Positions 39,444-50,146 of a DNA stretch of 64,000 nt are shown piece by piece (position 1 is the stretch's first letter; the number at the start of each line of letters is the position of its first letter). The notes beneath the pieces are model-generated. The model saw only the letters and a program-made list of their open reading frames with translations. It did not search any database and was not told the DNA's origin. Both the position numbers and the translations under genes were made by a program. Location: NCBI GenBank assembly GCA_003194525.1, contig NBIV01000259.1:1-64000 (forward strand). The letters are read 5' to 3'. This DNA comes from Gracilariopsis chorda (taxonomy: Eukaryota; Rhodophyta; Florideophyceae; Gracilariales; Gracilariaceae).

Positions 39444-39581
39444 GGTGCTCGTCCATATCAAGGGTACAGGAGAATGCATCAAGTCTGTGAGTTAGCATTC
39501 CGTCTTGTTTTATTATTGCTACTGAGGCGTCAAACAACGCCTCCATAGAAGAAACAATAATCAGTCCAACATTCTGGGCTA

Positions 39582-41155
39582 CTATGCAAACATTGCCGCA
39601 GCTTGCTTCTTTTCTTTTTCCTCAAACTGTTTTCGCTTTCTGTCGAGCTTCTGGATTTCCATACGAATACCCATGTTGTTTGGCTGCAACTTCAGAGCCG
39701 CAACTAGGTCCTCCCGCGCCCTATTCCACTCTCCTAGAGCGATCAACGCCCGACCTCTGCGAATAACAAGACAATAGGTTAGAGTCAACACCAAAACAAG
39801 CAATAAACGTCATTCTGGAACGCTTTCGGAACATACCTGTAATACAATGCCTTGGAATTTGACGGCTCCACATTCAACGCAAGGCTTGCGCTTTCGACAG
39901 CTCTCTTGTACTGCTCTAATTTGAGCAGACACAAAGACAAGTTGTTTAACGTCGTTACATGTAATGACGCCACTTCTGCCTTTGTTGGACCGCTTTCTGG
40001 CTCTTCATCGACAGAGCTGGTATCTTCAACCTTGGACGGGACTGAACCGTCCCCTTCTTGCTTTCCTGATTCCTCACCACCCCCAGCCCTGATACCCTTT
40101 TGTTCTGATCCATGATCCACTTTAGCCTGGCCTCCTTCTGTCTTTGGTTCACCATTAGCTTCGTTAGTTGTGTCACTTACCTTGCCTGCCTCGGCACCTT
40201 CCTCCCCATCGTTATTACTTGAAGCCGCCTGTGGTCCTGGCGGCGGCTCGTCGCTGATCTTTTCCGTTGTGGCTGTACTTATATCCAAAGTTGTTATCTC
40301 CTCATCAACGTTTGCGCTTTGCGAAGCAGACTGATGCTGTGTATCCGGCTGCGTTTCGTCACTTGCAACGCCCTGCTGTGTATTAGATGCAGATATACCA
40401 TTTTGAGTTTGATGTTCGTCATCTCGTATTTGAGCTTCCTCGAAGCCTTCTTCTTGTTCCGGCTGTGGGTGCTGTTCTTCTGTTGTGGCTTCTTGCACGC
40501 TTTGAAGTTGATTGTCCCCATTTGCTTGTTTGCTCTTTTCTGTGTTTTCTTGCGGCTTTCTATCAGATTCTGATGGGCTTTCGCGTGAGCTGTTGGATTT
40601 CAAGAATACATTCGCCAGGTACTGAATACATTGGCTGTATTGAGTCATGGCGCGGTCATACTTGAGTTCCTTAAACAGGGAATTACCCTGCTCCTTGCAA
40701 TTTTTGGCCATCTCAAAGCGCTCAGAAGGTGTCATCTCAGAGAAAGGCTTCTTCTTCTCGCCGCCTTCAAATCGAATCATCTCAACTTCCAGATATACAG
40801 TGGCATCAGGTGGAACGCCCTTTCTCTTGAGTCCCTTGGATCCAAACGCGTAATTAGCCGCTGCTTTGACCCTGCACTTTTCTCCAAGCTTCATATTCTG
40901 CGCGGCTATCTCAAGCGCGGGAATGACCTTTCTACGCCCCAGAGTGAACTCCAGCACGCCATCTGGCCTTCTCGACGAAGAATCAAACGGTTCTGTATCC
41001 AGTTCTTCTGAGAGGCGCAGGGAGTACTTTATGGCGACTTTGGCTCCGCGCCCCGCTTTCGGACCATCTCCCTCTACGAGGATTATCTTGAGTAGCTTGT
41101 TATCGGTGGTGAGCGCCAACACGCCGTCAAACAGACCCCATTTGGAACGCACCAT
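39582..41155 (-). CDS. FKBP-type peptidyl-prolyl isomerase with TPR repeats (one intron)
   Basis: Exon 1 is 41155-39837 and exon 2 is 39756-39582; the 80-nt intron starts GTATGT and ends TTCGCAG and joins ALYYR to GRALIALGEW. The product is 497 aa from the first ATG at 41155. An FKBP domain spans about residues 20-140 (VAIKYSLRL, EFTLGRRKVIPALE, GEKCRVKAAANYAFG, GVPPDATVYLEVE). A first TPR helix pair follows at about 150-185 (AKNCKEQGNSLFKELKYDRAMTQY). Then comes an insertion of about 190 residues rich in Glu, Gln, Ser and Asp, and then two further TPRs (LNNLSLCLLKLEQYKRAV, GRALIALGEWNRAREDL). This is the plan of FKBP38/FKBP52-like Hsp90 co-chaperones. The long acidic insertion inside the TPR array is unusual. 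The tail is Lys/Glu-rich. It is divergent from the glycine-rich gene at 41677. Confidence 0.85.
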
Positions 41156-41676
41156 AGTGGTCACTCGCCTCACGGCAGACTGAATTCGCACGGAACGCCG
41201 CAGCTATGCGCGCACGCAGTCGGAGATCTTTCGCTTGTATGATAGGGGTTGAAGAATGTGGCCGAAGGCGCGCGAGCATCTCAGCGGCGGCCAAATCATC
41301 AGCTGACGTGCATAGTTGCGTCAAAGTGTATTTTAAGAGGAGATCCTTTTTTACGGTTGAAATTTTGAGCAACTGCGGTTGGGATCTGTGCAGGATCGGG
41401 TTGTAAAGGGATACGCCTCGTCGGCGCAATCTGTTCGAGACGGAGATCTACAGTGGTGTTATCCGCACAATACTGTACATACGATACTGGTATCCCCGTT
41501 GTTGCATACTGTATCGCTGAGTCTCAAAACGCCACTTGTGTCAAATCGTACAATACCCTTCGCATGATAGACTAGCGCAACGTTAAGGGTTGGAGCTGAG
41601 CTGAGGACACTGGCATCCTGTAGCGGGTGGGACAAACATACGACGTTGAGAACAATCTGTAAATCCGTAGCTCAAA

Positions 41677-42429
41677 ATGCAGGGCGAAGGAGCGGCGGCC
41701 GGCGCCGCAGCCGGGCAAGGAATGGGCTCGATAAGCATCGCAGGCCGACAGATCAACATGGACAGAATAGTGTCAACGTTCAGCCGGACGTTTTTTTGCA
41801 TCGGACCAGTATGCCTGCGCAGCGGCATCGGCCCTGGAATAGGCGTGGGATGCGGAGTTGGTATCATCAAGGGTCCCATGCTTCCGCTCGGTGCACAGGC
41901 TGGGAATCTGGACTTTTTGAGACAACTTCCTGGCGGCTATCAGATTATGAACGTTCTGAGCACCATTATGAGAAAGTTTCCAGGTAGTAAGACAGGGGTT
42001 GGTTGCGGCTTTGGGGCTGGTTTTGGATTCGGACTTGGTCTGGCGCCCGCGGGTGGCGGCATGGTTGGTGGCATGGGCGGCATGGGCGGCATGGGAGGTA
42101 TGGGTGGTATGGGAGGTATGGGAGGTATGAGTGGTATGGGCAGTATGGGCAATATGGGTGGAATGGGTGGTATGAGGCCCGGAGGGATGGGGATGCAAGC
42201 TGGAGGTAGTGGATACGCAGGCGGTGCATACAATTCGAGTGGCGTCGCTGGTGTACCACCCAGCACGGGAAACGCATCAATAAGAAGCGAAGCAGCAAAA
42301 GCGCTGGAAGATCGGATATCCAGCGTAGAAGAAAAGCTGGAGAAACTAGAACAACGCGTAAATCTATCCGAACGAATGAAACAACTGGAAGACCGAATGG
42401 TGGACATTGAGAAACGAAAGCGACGATAA
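41677..42429 (+). CDS. Glycine-rich membrane-type protein with C-terminal coiled coil (TGD5-like layout)
   Basis: 250 aa from ATG 41677. Two glycine-zipper blocks, GIGPGIGVGCGVG (about residues 50-62) and GVGCGFGAGFGFGLGL (about 107-122), flank a helical segment. This resembles the layout of plant TGD5-like chloroplast-envelope proteins that help lipid transfer. A run of GGM repeats follows (about 130-168). The last 55 residues form a coiled coil (LEDRISSVEEKLEKLEQRVNL). I considered the Tim17/22/23 family, but its signature is not present. The stop lies only 4 bp before the stop of the convergent nuclease gene, so the two transcripts must overlap at their 3' ends. Confidence 0.5.
   Translation: MQGEGAAAGAAAGQGMGSISIAGRQINMDRIVSTFSRTFFCIGPVCLRSGIGPGIGVGCGVGIIKGPMLPLGAQAGNLDFLRQLPGGYQIMNVLSTIMRKFPGSKTGVGCGFGAGFGFGLGLAPAGGGMVGGMGGMGGMGGMGGMGGMGGMSGMGSMGNMGGMGGMRPGGMGMQAGGSGYAGGAYNSSGVAGVPPSTGNASIRSEAAKALEDRISSVEEKLEKLEQRVNLSERMKQLEDRMVDIEKRKRR
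42061..42180 (+). repeat. In-frame GGM-coding tandem repeat
   Basis: Short imperfect units of 9 nt (GGY/GGC ATG GG) encode a Gly-Gly-Met run within the glycine-rich protein. Length polymorphism between individuals would be expected. Confidence 0.7.
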
Positions 42430-42433
42430 CAGT

Positions 42434-43134
42434 TTACTGGTTGTTGTTCTTGTTGTTCTGACGTTTACGACGCCGATATTCCCACGGTTCGAGTGGACGT
42501 GGAAAGGACCACAATCCGACGCGAGCTTGTTTTGCTTGCTCCTCGAGATCGGCCAGATTTTGGCGCTTGTCATACGCTTTGTAGTGCCAGGCAGCTCCCT
42601 GTTGTAACATGTACTCGCCATAGTTCCGTCCATCTTGTGTAATGACATCGGCGACGACTCGACCGTAGCGGTCTGTTGTGTGCACGTACAAGGTAACATT
42701 TGTGCGCAACAACACCTGTTGTCCAATTTCAGAGGCCTGTTTTCTGGGGAACATGTCAGTTTGATGAAGAACGTAAAGCGGTATGCAAAGGTAAAAAAAG
42801 AAGCGTACCCAAAGTTCTGCTTGGTTTCTGGACAGTCGATTGCCATTATTCGAACGCGAGCGGTTTGCTTCTCACCGTTTGTGTCGGTGTAGTCGCAGGT
42901 GAAGGTGTCGCCGTCGGGCATTTTGAAGACGTATGCATTTCGAATGACGCGCATTCCCTCCGCTCCGGGCGGCGGTTGCGGCTGTTGGGGAGTTTTGATT
43001 ACATCTGCAACGGCTTGCGCGGCGGTTTGAGCTACGGCTGCAGCGTAGGAAAGGGTGCTTTGCGCGGGTGGCTCATGCTGCGCTTGTTGCTGTGGCTTCT
43101 CGGACGGGAAGCAAAGCGAGAGACAAGACCCCAT
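42434..43134 (-). CDS. Staphylococcal-type nuclease with N-myristoylation signal (one intron)
   Basis: Exon 1 is 43134-42809 and exon 2 is 42743-42434; the 65-nt intron starts GTACGC, has a T-rich interior and ends CCCCAG. The product is 211 aa. It starts MGSCLSLC, a Gly2/Ser6 myristoylation site with cysteines that could be palmitoylated, followed by a Gln/Pro/Ala linker. The SNase domain has MPDGDTFTCDY (metal-binding Asp), ARVRIMAIDCPE (active Arg and the conserved D-x-P-E) and TDRYGRVVADV (second active Arg), then the GEYMLQQGAAWHY and AKQARVGLW blocks. This is the organisation of plant CAN1/CAN2 calcium-dependent, membrane-tethered nucleases, so a plasma-membrane-bound enzyme cutting DNA and RNA is likely. 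The 5' end is 232 bp from the divergent thioredoxin-fold gene. Confidence 0.85.
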
Positions 43135-43366
43135 GACGGCGAGGGACGGCGGATTAGCGGTTGCGGACGGAGGGGGTGGGGAGCGGAGTACGGAATGGCG
43201 GTTATGTAGGCCGCACAGTCATGACATGTTGGCGGGGATGCACAATGAAACGTTGCTCTTCGAGCAGCGCGAGGGTCATTGCTGGCGGTGCACGTGTCGC
43301 GTGGCGGCGGCCCGCAGCGCTGTAGAGCGGTCGCATGAGGAGCAGAGCGAAGAAGACGACCGGGCG

Positions 43367-44587
43367 ATGGCGGCGGCAACGGCGGTGCACCGCGTCTTCA
43401 GCGCGACGGAGCTGCTTCGCGCGCTGTACGCCACTTCTATAACTGTGTTGCTTCTCACCACGCCGTACACCTCCGAGACACCCGCCGCAGAACAAGCGCT
43501 CTCCCGCGCAGCCGCGCTAGTCAACTGTTCCCGTACGCAGTATCTCTCCTATTATCTCCGTCTCAACGAAACTGTATTACCGCCTCGACGCTCATGGTTC
43601 TTCTCCACATCACCTGATCCGCCTACTAATCTCTCTTTCGTGCCGCCGTTCTTCCCGCATATCCGCGTGTTTAAAAATCAGCAACACCCTGTTGTACGGG
43701 ATTATCGCGGTGCATTTGACGTTTATTCGCTTGCTGCGTTTTTGGCCGATGTTTGTGACTCACCACGGAGCTTGCTGTCGTTTTCGTCACGCGATGAGTT
43801 TGCAGAAGGTGTTCGAAGGGGGATGATGGGAGTTTTGATGGTTGTGCCTATGAAGAACGGACGCTTTAGAGAGGACGATTTGCATGTTGCGGAAAGTGTT
43901 TCTGACGTTGTTCAACGGCGGAAAGGATGGGTGTTTGGTGTTGTTGATTCCGAGAATGACGTGTTGTTTTTGCGAAATGTGCCCGATCGTTCTTTGCTAA
44001 TGGTTGATTTGCGACGCGATCTGGCAGTTGTACACGCTTTAAGCGATGTGAAGACACAGAGTGTATCGCTATTGTTCGATCGAGTGGAAGGTATCGCAGA
44101 CAAGAAACGAAGTCAACACAGGTTTGTGCGTTCTTCGCATTTGAAATATTTTGAGCCGTTTGCCAGCTCATCGCCACTGTTTGATTATCCCACTTGTTAC
44201 ATTTCGCTTTCTTCCTTCCTCCGAGCTGAATATCATCAGCAGCAGGTGGAACCGTCCGTGGTGTGGGTCGTTGTGTATCAGTCTTGGTGCGCGTATTGCC
44301 AACGCATTCTTCCCACGTATCGGCGCTTTTCGAGTACTGTCTCTTCCAGTGACGTTGATGTGCATGTGTTGTTTGTTGATAATGTCGATGAGCTACCTTC
44401 GTTTTTGGATGATCTTGTAGATGGATATCCTACCGTACTGCGAATTGAACTTCTGAGAGGTGTCATGGATGTTCGGGAACGTCTTTATGGGCATCGGCAG
44501 GACTTGCTTATCAGCGATCATTGCGATCGACAGAGCGACGCACTGAATCGTACTGCTGGTGTCCTTGACTTGCTTCATCGGGTATAG
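43367..44587 (+). CDS. ER-type thioredoxin-fold protein with CAYC active site
   Basis: 406 aa when started at ATG 43367, which gives a signal-peptide-like N-terminus (LLRALYATSITVLLLTT). Earlier in-frame ATGs (43226 and others) would bury it behind 47 or more residues. Several N-glycosylation sequons (NCS, NET, NLS, NRT) fit the secretory pathway. The C-terminal thioredoxin domain, about residues 270-370, reads VVWVVVYQSWCAYCQRILPTY followed by VLFVDNV and a cis-proline-type GYPTVLRIE. The CxxC is CAYC, not the CGHC of classical PDI. The middle region has beta-alpha segments that may be a redox-inactive second thioredoxin fold. It probably forms or shuffles disulfides in secreted proteins. 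There is no KDEL-type end (it ends LLHRV). Confidence 0.6.
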   Translation: MAAATAVHRVFSATELLRALYATSITVLLLTTPYTSETPAAEQALSRAAALVNCSRTQYLSYYLRLNETVLPPRRSWFFSTSPDPPTNLSFVPPFFPHIRVFKNQQHPVVRDYRGAFDVYSLAAFLADVCDSPRSLLSFSSRDEFAEGVRRGMMGVLMVVPMKNGRFREDDLHVAESVSDVVQRRKGWVFGVVDSENDVLFLRNVPDRSLLMVDLRRDLAVVHALSDVKTQSVSLLFDRVEGIADKKRSQHRFVRSSHLKYFEPFASSSPLFDYPTCYISLSSFLRAEYHQQQVEPSVVWVVVYQSWCAYCQRILPTYRRFSSTVSSSDVDVHVLFVDNVDELPSFLDDLVDGYPTVLRIELLRGVMDVRERLYGHRQDLLISDHCDRQSDALNRTAGVLDLLHRV

Positions 44588-47483
44588 TGACGGCCTGCGT
44601 TGCCTTGAAGACACTTGTCTACGCTCTTCATGTAACTGAGGTTAATGTTGATCATTCCAAAGAGCGCGCTTGGTGTGCTCTGTATGTATTATGTGTGTGT
44701 GTAGTTACGGGCACGTGCCCCTAATTCCAAGGCAACGGTATTCGCTTTCTACAAGTAGAATGCTAATTATCTATTCGACGGCTAAATTCCCCTAATAGAC
44801 CCAATCGCATCTCCATTTGGCTGCCTCATCCGGCGTAACTTTAGTGTTTTATAGCCTTTTTCGGAAGGTCGGCACACCTCGACGGGCGGAACTGCATGTG
44901 CCCTGAGCGGGACTCGCTAGTACCTTGCAGTGGTCCCACACCACAACGGTATCCAGCGCAAAGCGATTTAGCATCATGACTCCAGATGGGCTACGACAAC
45001 TTTGACGCCCCGGCTATGTATTATGCTTGGGATAAACCTCATGAAATTGTTGTGGAACGGCACACACTCAGTCACATAACATGGTCCATGCTGTAAGGAC
45101 AACACGGTATGCGAGTGTCCTAACATTCTCACCCTTCTTAAAGCTGCCACCGCAACCGTGGCACTCCACTGAGGTCAACGCTGTCGTGTTGTTCCAGAGA
45201 ATTTTTGCACCTCGTGCACTTACAATTTGGCCATTCTCAACGTATTTTTTCATCGTATCGCCCCGCGCGCAGCTGGAGCTGCTTTATCCCGGTTCGGTTT
45301 TCTTGGGCACAAGTGCGATTGTTGAAGAAATATAGGGATCACGCAGGGTACAAGAACTCCCAAACCTGGCCGGAAAAGCCGGCCAAAAACAGAAGCAGCA
45401 ATTTGTGGTTCCCGCTTCTTCGAGCGCCAATTGGACGAGACAAAGGGTTTTCTATGTTTCTTGCAAGAGAAATAATGTGCCGCTGCCGTATGATGCGTGT
45501 GCTCTTGCGCTCCTTTTCCCATCGGCAGATTCTGTGTACAACAGCGCAACTATAAACAAAGCCAGTCCATGGTTGTTCTGAAGATGCAGTTTTAACGGAT
45601 GCGGGCTCAACAGTAGATCAAGCGGACATTTCGGAGGCAATCGGAATCAAAATTGCAGGTGGGCTGCCGCAGGGAGAAGAATAGCTGTCTTTTCTGAACT
45701 TTATTAACAACAATTTGTACACCAATGCGAAATATGCCCATTTGCTTAAAAAGTTCTGCAAATCAGCATTTTATTTATGGTCACATTGCGCACTCATCAC
45801 TCGTTATTAAATTACGTATTATGTCTCAAATAAATGCAGCGCTGTAGTTCCACCTCTCAATGTGGAAGCAAGCCAGGGCAGAACCTAATGCTGACCATAC
45901 AACGCCCATCTGATTCGTGTTACTCAGCTGTAGAAACAAGCTGATGTGCTCTTACAACTGGCGCCGCGTTACAAGGCTGCACTTGCACGGCTCGCACGTG
46001 GAAGAGGGGGAGACGCTCTGCGGCGCGACGATGAAGGGTAACCCTTAACTAAAAAATGTGGTGTTTCAGTGCTTCAGTTGTGTTATCTACTGTGTAAACA
46101 GGCACTGGAGCATGCTTACGGGGGGGGGGGGGGGGGTGGGAGTGTAAGTTAACTTATACATGTGAGTTTGCAGACATTTTGATAGAAAGAGGGTGCAGAT
46201 TCGGGCGAGACATGGGGTGGTTTTGACGCCAAGGGAAGCAGTCGAGGAGTGAATGGAGGAGAACTGTTTCGAGAAGTAAGTTACCCAAGCTTTGAGGCGG
46301 CCCACACTTGGCGCATGATGTGAGTGCGTCGAGCTTCCTCGTTGTAGGAGAACTGGCAGCGAAGAAGCGCGTAGCAGGGTGTGCCACACGAGGCTCCAAA
46401 CGACGGATGTGAACACACGCCCACCGTGCAGGGAGGTGATGCGTGCCGGCAAGGGGCATACCCCATGAGCTGCGGATAATTCAACGTCGCCCGCCAACAC
46501 AATTACAACGTCAAGCCAACCTGACGTGAAGAAAGGGCGCAACGCAGGACTCGTTGAGCTGTTGAAAGAGGTGTCAGCCTCACGTCGGCCGGCACAAGCC
46601 TCATGCGCAGCCGCAGCCAACAGAGACGGGGGGGCGCAGTCGCAAGAGCGCATGTTTCACGTCTTCCACAGCGTAAACGCGCGCGAGCCACAAATCGTGC
46701 GGCACACGCTTTCCGGGGGCGCAGCGTGACAGCGCGTCCGTCACGTCTGACGTGGCAGCGCGCGACGCGATGCTCTGTATTCGCGGCGCGCACGCACGGA
46801 AGTCGTGCGGACAAGCCACCCTTCTGCGAGCAATTCAAGTTGCATATACGATCGCGTCCTGCCTCGCCGTCTCCGGCGTGGTAGCCGGGCACCGTTGGTT
46901 GCATGCTGTTACGGCTCTGTGCTGCTCTTTCCAGAATTTGGGTGCGCCAACCTGCGCAGCGCCGTGACGAAATACTGTATTGTGGGTGGCGTTCGGCCAT
47001 CGTCAGCCTCTAATGACACAACTCCAGTGCGAAAGGCGTGCAATCGATTCATGGCAACACCTTCATTAAGAGCTGCGGAAGAAGCCAGATATATCTAGCA
47101 GCGGCAGCCACAAGAGCGACGACACTTGCAAAAAAGAAGAAAAAAAAAAAAAAAAAGGCAAGGCAGGCATGAAAATTCAAAAAACCGAACGCACGGAATG
47201 ATCTCGCAACATCATACAGCCAGATATCATACACACATGTCACGGCGTCGCCCGAAAGCGGCTGTCGAGACCTGCGCCGCCCGCGCAACACGGCGAGAGA
47301 AGAAGAGAGAGAAAGAAGGAGAGCACAGGCAACGACAAAAACATTTCAACAACAAAAAAACAGTCTCTTCTCGTAAAAGGATAACGTGCTCCTCCACTAT
47401 CAATTATGAGCCACCACCCAGCCACCACCAGCACCAAACAAAAAAAAAAAAAAATAAAGAAATAAAAAAAAAAAAATCACAAA
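44588..47483. other. Long stretch without a supported gene
   Basis: No frame has recognisable domains. It holds a short TG tract near 44691 with a flanking segment that also occurs at about 57690, a run of about 16 G near 46121, and A-runs at about 47137-47157 and 47439-47477. A 61-codon minus-strand frame at 45253-45068 has a CxxC plus Cys pattern (VECHGCGG), but nothing else supports it. Frames at 46087-47000 are compositionally odd and rejected. The A-runs lie just after the kinase stop and may be its 3' flank or a retroposed tail. Confidence 0.5.
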
Positions 47484-49289
47484 CTACGGGCGCTGCGCCC
47501 CAGCGCTCTCGCAGCTATACGAGTAACTGACCAAAAAATCCCTCGGCAGCGGGTTATGCGACAGATTACGTAATGGCCACAACACGCTCTCCGTATAAGC
47601 CGGGCAATCCAAGTCCTCGTCCATGCGGATACTTCTCCACTCATCCTGGTTGAAGTTCCTCAGATCGCCCAGCTCCGCCGGCGGAAGCTCAGCCGTCACC
47701 GCCGGCGGCACCTCCCCCTCCGCCAGCGCCATCCAGTCCACGTCCTTGAAAAACGGGTGCGCGCAAACCTCGGCCACGCCCTGCGCGCCGCACCCCAGCC
47801 GCCGTTGCGGCTCAATCTCGATCAGCGCCGTCACCAGCGACATCGCCTGCTCAGACATCACGTCCGAGTACCATATGATAGGCTCCTTAGACTCAAAGAT
47901 ATTGTCCCTCGCTTCCTGCAAACTGCCCGCCACGCGGGGCGGTCTTCCAATCATAATGTGATACAAAAACGTTCCAAGCGCCCACAAATCGCACGACGCG
48001 CCGTACCCAACTTCATCCAAAATCTCGGCAGCCGCGTAACTGAACGTGCCGCACACCGTGCGCGTCAGCGCGTCCGAAGCATCCAGCATTTTGCACAGCC
48101 CGAAATCGGCCAGACGAACACGCCCATTGCTGTCCAACAGAACGTTCTCCGGCTTGAGATCTCGGAACACAATGCACTCATCATGCAGCGCCTTGAGCCC
48201 CAACAGCACCTGCGCGGCGATAATGCGCGCCTGGTGCTCCGTCACGCCGCCTCCGCGCACGTCAACAAAGTTGTACACATCGCCGCCCTCACAAAATTCG
48301 GTGGCCAGGTACAGCTTGTGCTCGGTTTGAAGCGCGTGGCGCAGCGTCACAATGAACGGCGCGCCATTCATGTGCTCGTGCGCCAGGCGCTCATCCACAG
48401 CGTGACGGAACTCGGAGGCGGAGAATCCAAACGAGCCGCCCTTCTTGCTCATGCACTTGAGAGCCAGTTTGCGGCCGGTCTTGAGATCGCGCACCAGGAA
48501 CACCTTTCCGCTGGCACCCTCTCCAATAGGTGCAATGAGCTGAAAGTCGGCCAATCGCGGCTGACGAACCAAACTGATATTGCGCAACACAGTGGCCCAG
48601 TGGTCTGCATCCGCCTCCGACTTGAGTCGAAGCTGAATGGTGTATCCATTCTTGGCGATGTTCACATTGTGTTCGACGGCGCCGCGGCGGTTGACGACGG
48701 TGTCTGCCGACGACACTGCACAGCCCACGGGGGAGAAAATCTCCTTGACGGGGTCGGAACGGTTGACGTACAACAAGACGGTGCTGCCTCGCACTTGGGC
48801 AAAGCGTTTGACAACATTGCGACGAAACATCCACTTGGTGATGTGTCCATGCGCGAGTCCAGGGGCGGCATGCACGGCGACATAGAGCCAACCTTGAGCA
48901 CGAACGGGCATCTTGGCGAGCAGGGCGAGCGGGTCGACATGACCGGGGGTATTGCGTTCTCGCATGACGCCCTGCTCCCTGAAGAAGGCCATGCGGCGGG
49001 GGCGGGGGGTGGCTGGGGCGGGTTGAACGGGGGGTGTGGCGGAGGGCTTTGAAAAGGGGGTGGAGCGGGCGCTGGGTCGCTTTGGAAGGGGCGGATGGGA
49101 GGGGGGGGTTGGGGTGGGGGGAAGGGAAGCGGAATCGTGCATGCGGGACTTGGAACGGCGCTTGATGGTGCGGAGGGAGAAGCGACGGGGAAGGGGGACG
49201 GCGACGGCGGAGACAGGCGCCAGACTGCCTGAGCGACGGTCATGGGGCGGCATGCGGGGCGGATTGGAGAGGGTGCGGTCTGGAGGCAT
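47484..49289 (-). CDS. AGC-type protein kinase with N-terminal PH-like domain
   Basis: 601 aa if started at ATG 49289; the frame stays open to 49955, but that part is low-complexity and overlaps the divergent gene. Residues 1-130 are Pro/Ser/Arg-rich. A PH-like domain spans about 133-240 (GWLYVAVHA to ADHWATVLRNIS). The kinase domain follows: P-loop GEGASGKV 256-263, Lys278 in ALKCMSK, catalytic FRDLKPEN 375-382 with Asp377, DFG 395-397. The activation loop ends CGTFSYAAAE in place of the usual CGTPEYMAPE. The tail ends with DFLVSYSYS, similar to an AGC hydrophobic motif. The family phosphorylates Ser/Thr, and the PH domain suggests recruitment by phosphoinositides, as in Akt. The altered P+1 loop makes substrate recognition uncertain. 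Confidence 0.85.
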   Translation of the reverse strand: MPPDRTLSNPPRMPPHDRRSGSLAPVSAVAVPLPRRFSLRTIKRRSKSRMHDSASLPPTPTPPSHPPLPKRPSARSTPFSKPSATPPVQPAPATPRPRRMAFFREQGVMRERNTPGHVDPLALLAKMPVRAQGWLYVAVHAAPGLAHGHITKWMFRRNVVKRFAQVRGSTVLLYVNRSDPVKEIFSPVGCAVSSADTVVNRRGAVEHNVNIAKNGYTIQLRLKSEADADHWATVLRNISLVRQPRLADFQLIAPIGEGASGKVFLVRDLKTGRKLALKCMSKKGGSFGFSASEFRHAVDERLAHEHMNGAPFIVTLRHALQTEHKLYLATEFCEGGDVYNFVDVRGGGVTEHQARIIAAQVLLGLKALHDECIVFRDLKPENVLLDSNGRVRLADFGLCKMLDASDALTRTVCGTFSYAAAEILDEVGYGASCDLWALGTFLYHIMIGRPPRVAGSLQEARDNIFESKEPIIWYSDVMSEQAMSLVTALIEIEPQRRLGCGAQGVAEVCAHPFFKDVDWMALAEGEVPPAVTAELPPAELGDLRNFNQDEWRSIRMDEDLDCPAYTESVLWPLRNLSHNPLPRDFLVSYSYSCESAGAQRP

Positions 49290-49760
49290 GTTTTGGGGGT
49301 TGGGGGGGGGGGGGTGGGTGTGGTGAGGACGGGAGGGGGAGGGGGGGATGGGCGGGGGATGGGCGGGGGATGGGCGGGGGATGGGCGGGGATGGGGGTGG
49401 TGTGGTGACTCGCGTCTGTTGTGTGGAAGTCGCGTGGTTTTGTTTTTGGTTTGTGAAGTTGGCGGCGCCACGCTTTGAATGATGAAGTGGGCGGCGGTGT
49501 TGGTGTTGGCGGCGCCCGCCCTTCGTTGGGCGCGCCGGAACAGAGGCTGTCACGCTGCGTGGCCACGTGCGGCGAGCGCGCTGGGTGGTCGCGTCACGCG
49601 CGCCGCTCAACTTACGAAATTTTGAATTGGCAGCGCGCGGGGGGCGGTGGTGGCGGCGAACCTTTTTGCGCGCCGCGGTCTGTGGTGCTGTGCCACAGGC
49701 GCGCTCGGTGGCGGCGCCAAGCATGGCGCCCTCGCGTTTGCTCCCAAGTCGCTCCTCATC

Positions 49761-50115
49761 ATGGCTGCGCCTCTTCTGCTGGCGCTGGCGCTGGCGCTGG
49801 CGCTGGCGCTGCTGCTGCCCGCCCTGGCGCGCGCCGCCCCCGCCGCGCCGCAACGCGTGTTCCACACCTACGTCGCGTCCAAACGGCGACGTCATAGCGC
49901 CACCCACTCGCTGCTGAGACGGCGCGTTGTGCGCGCTCAACGGCTGTCTTCGCATGATTTGCGACGCGAGTCGGCGCTCAGAACGCGCATGTTGTCGCCG
50001 TCGTCGTCGTCGCCGTCCAGGTCTCCCCTGGGAACAGCCGCCAACCTATCATCCGCCCATTCGTTCATCCCCACCGTGAACACCAAGCCGCCCCCCGCAG
50101 CAACGGCGGCTGCCG

Positions 50116-50146
<31 letters not shown>

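Noticed and set aside
41677..42429. Tim17/22/23 import channel as identity of the glycine-rich protein
   Set aside because: The four-helix pattern and the family signature are missing; only the glycine repeats are shared.
46087..47000. Two minus-strand frames of 188 and 165 codons
   Set aside because: Cys/Arg/Ser-rich without ordered segments, crossing a 16-base G run; no domain and no consistent start.
47757..49052. 431-codon plus-strand frame
   Set aside because: Fully antisense to the kinase catalytic domain in a GC-rich gene where mirror frames stay open by chance; no domains.
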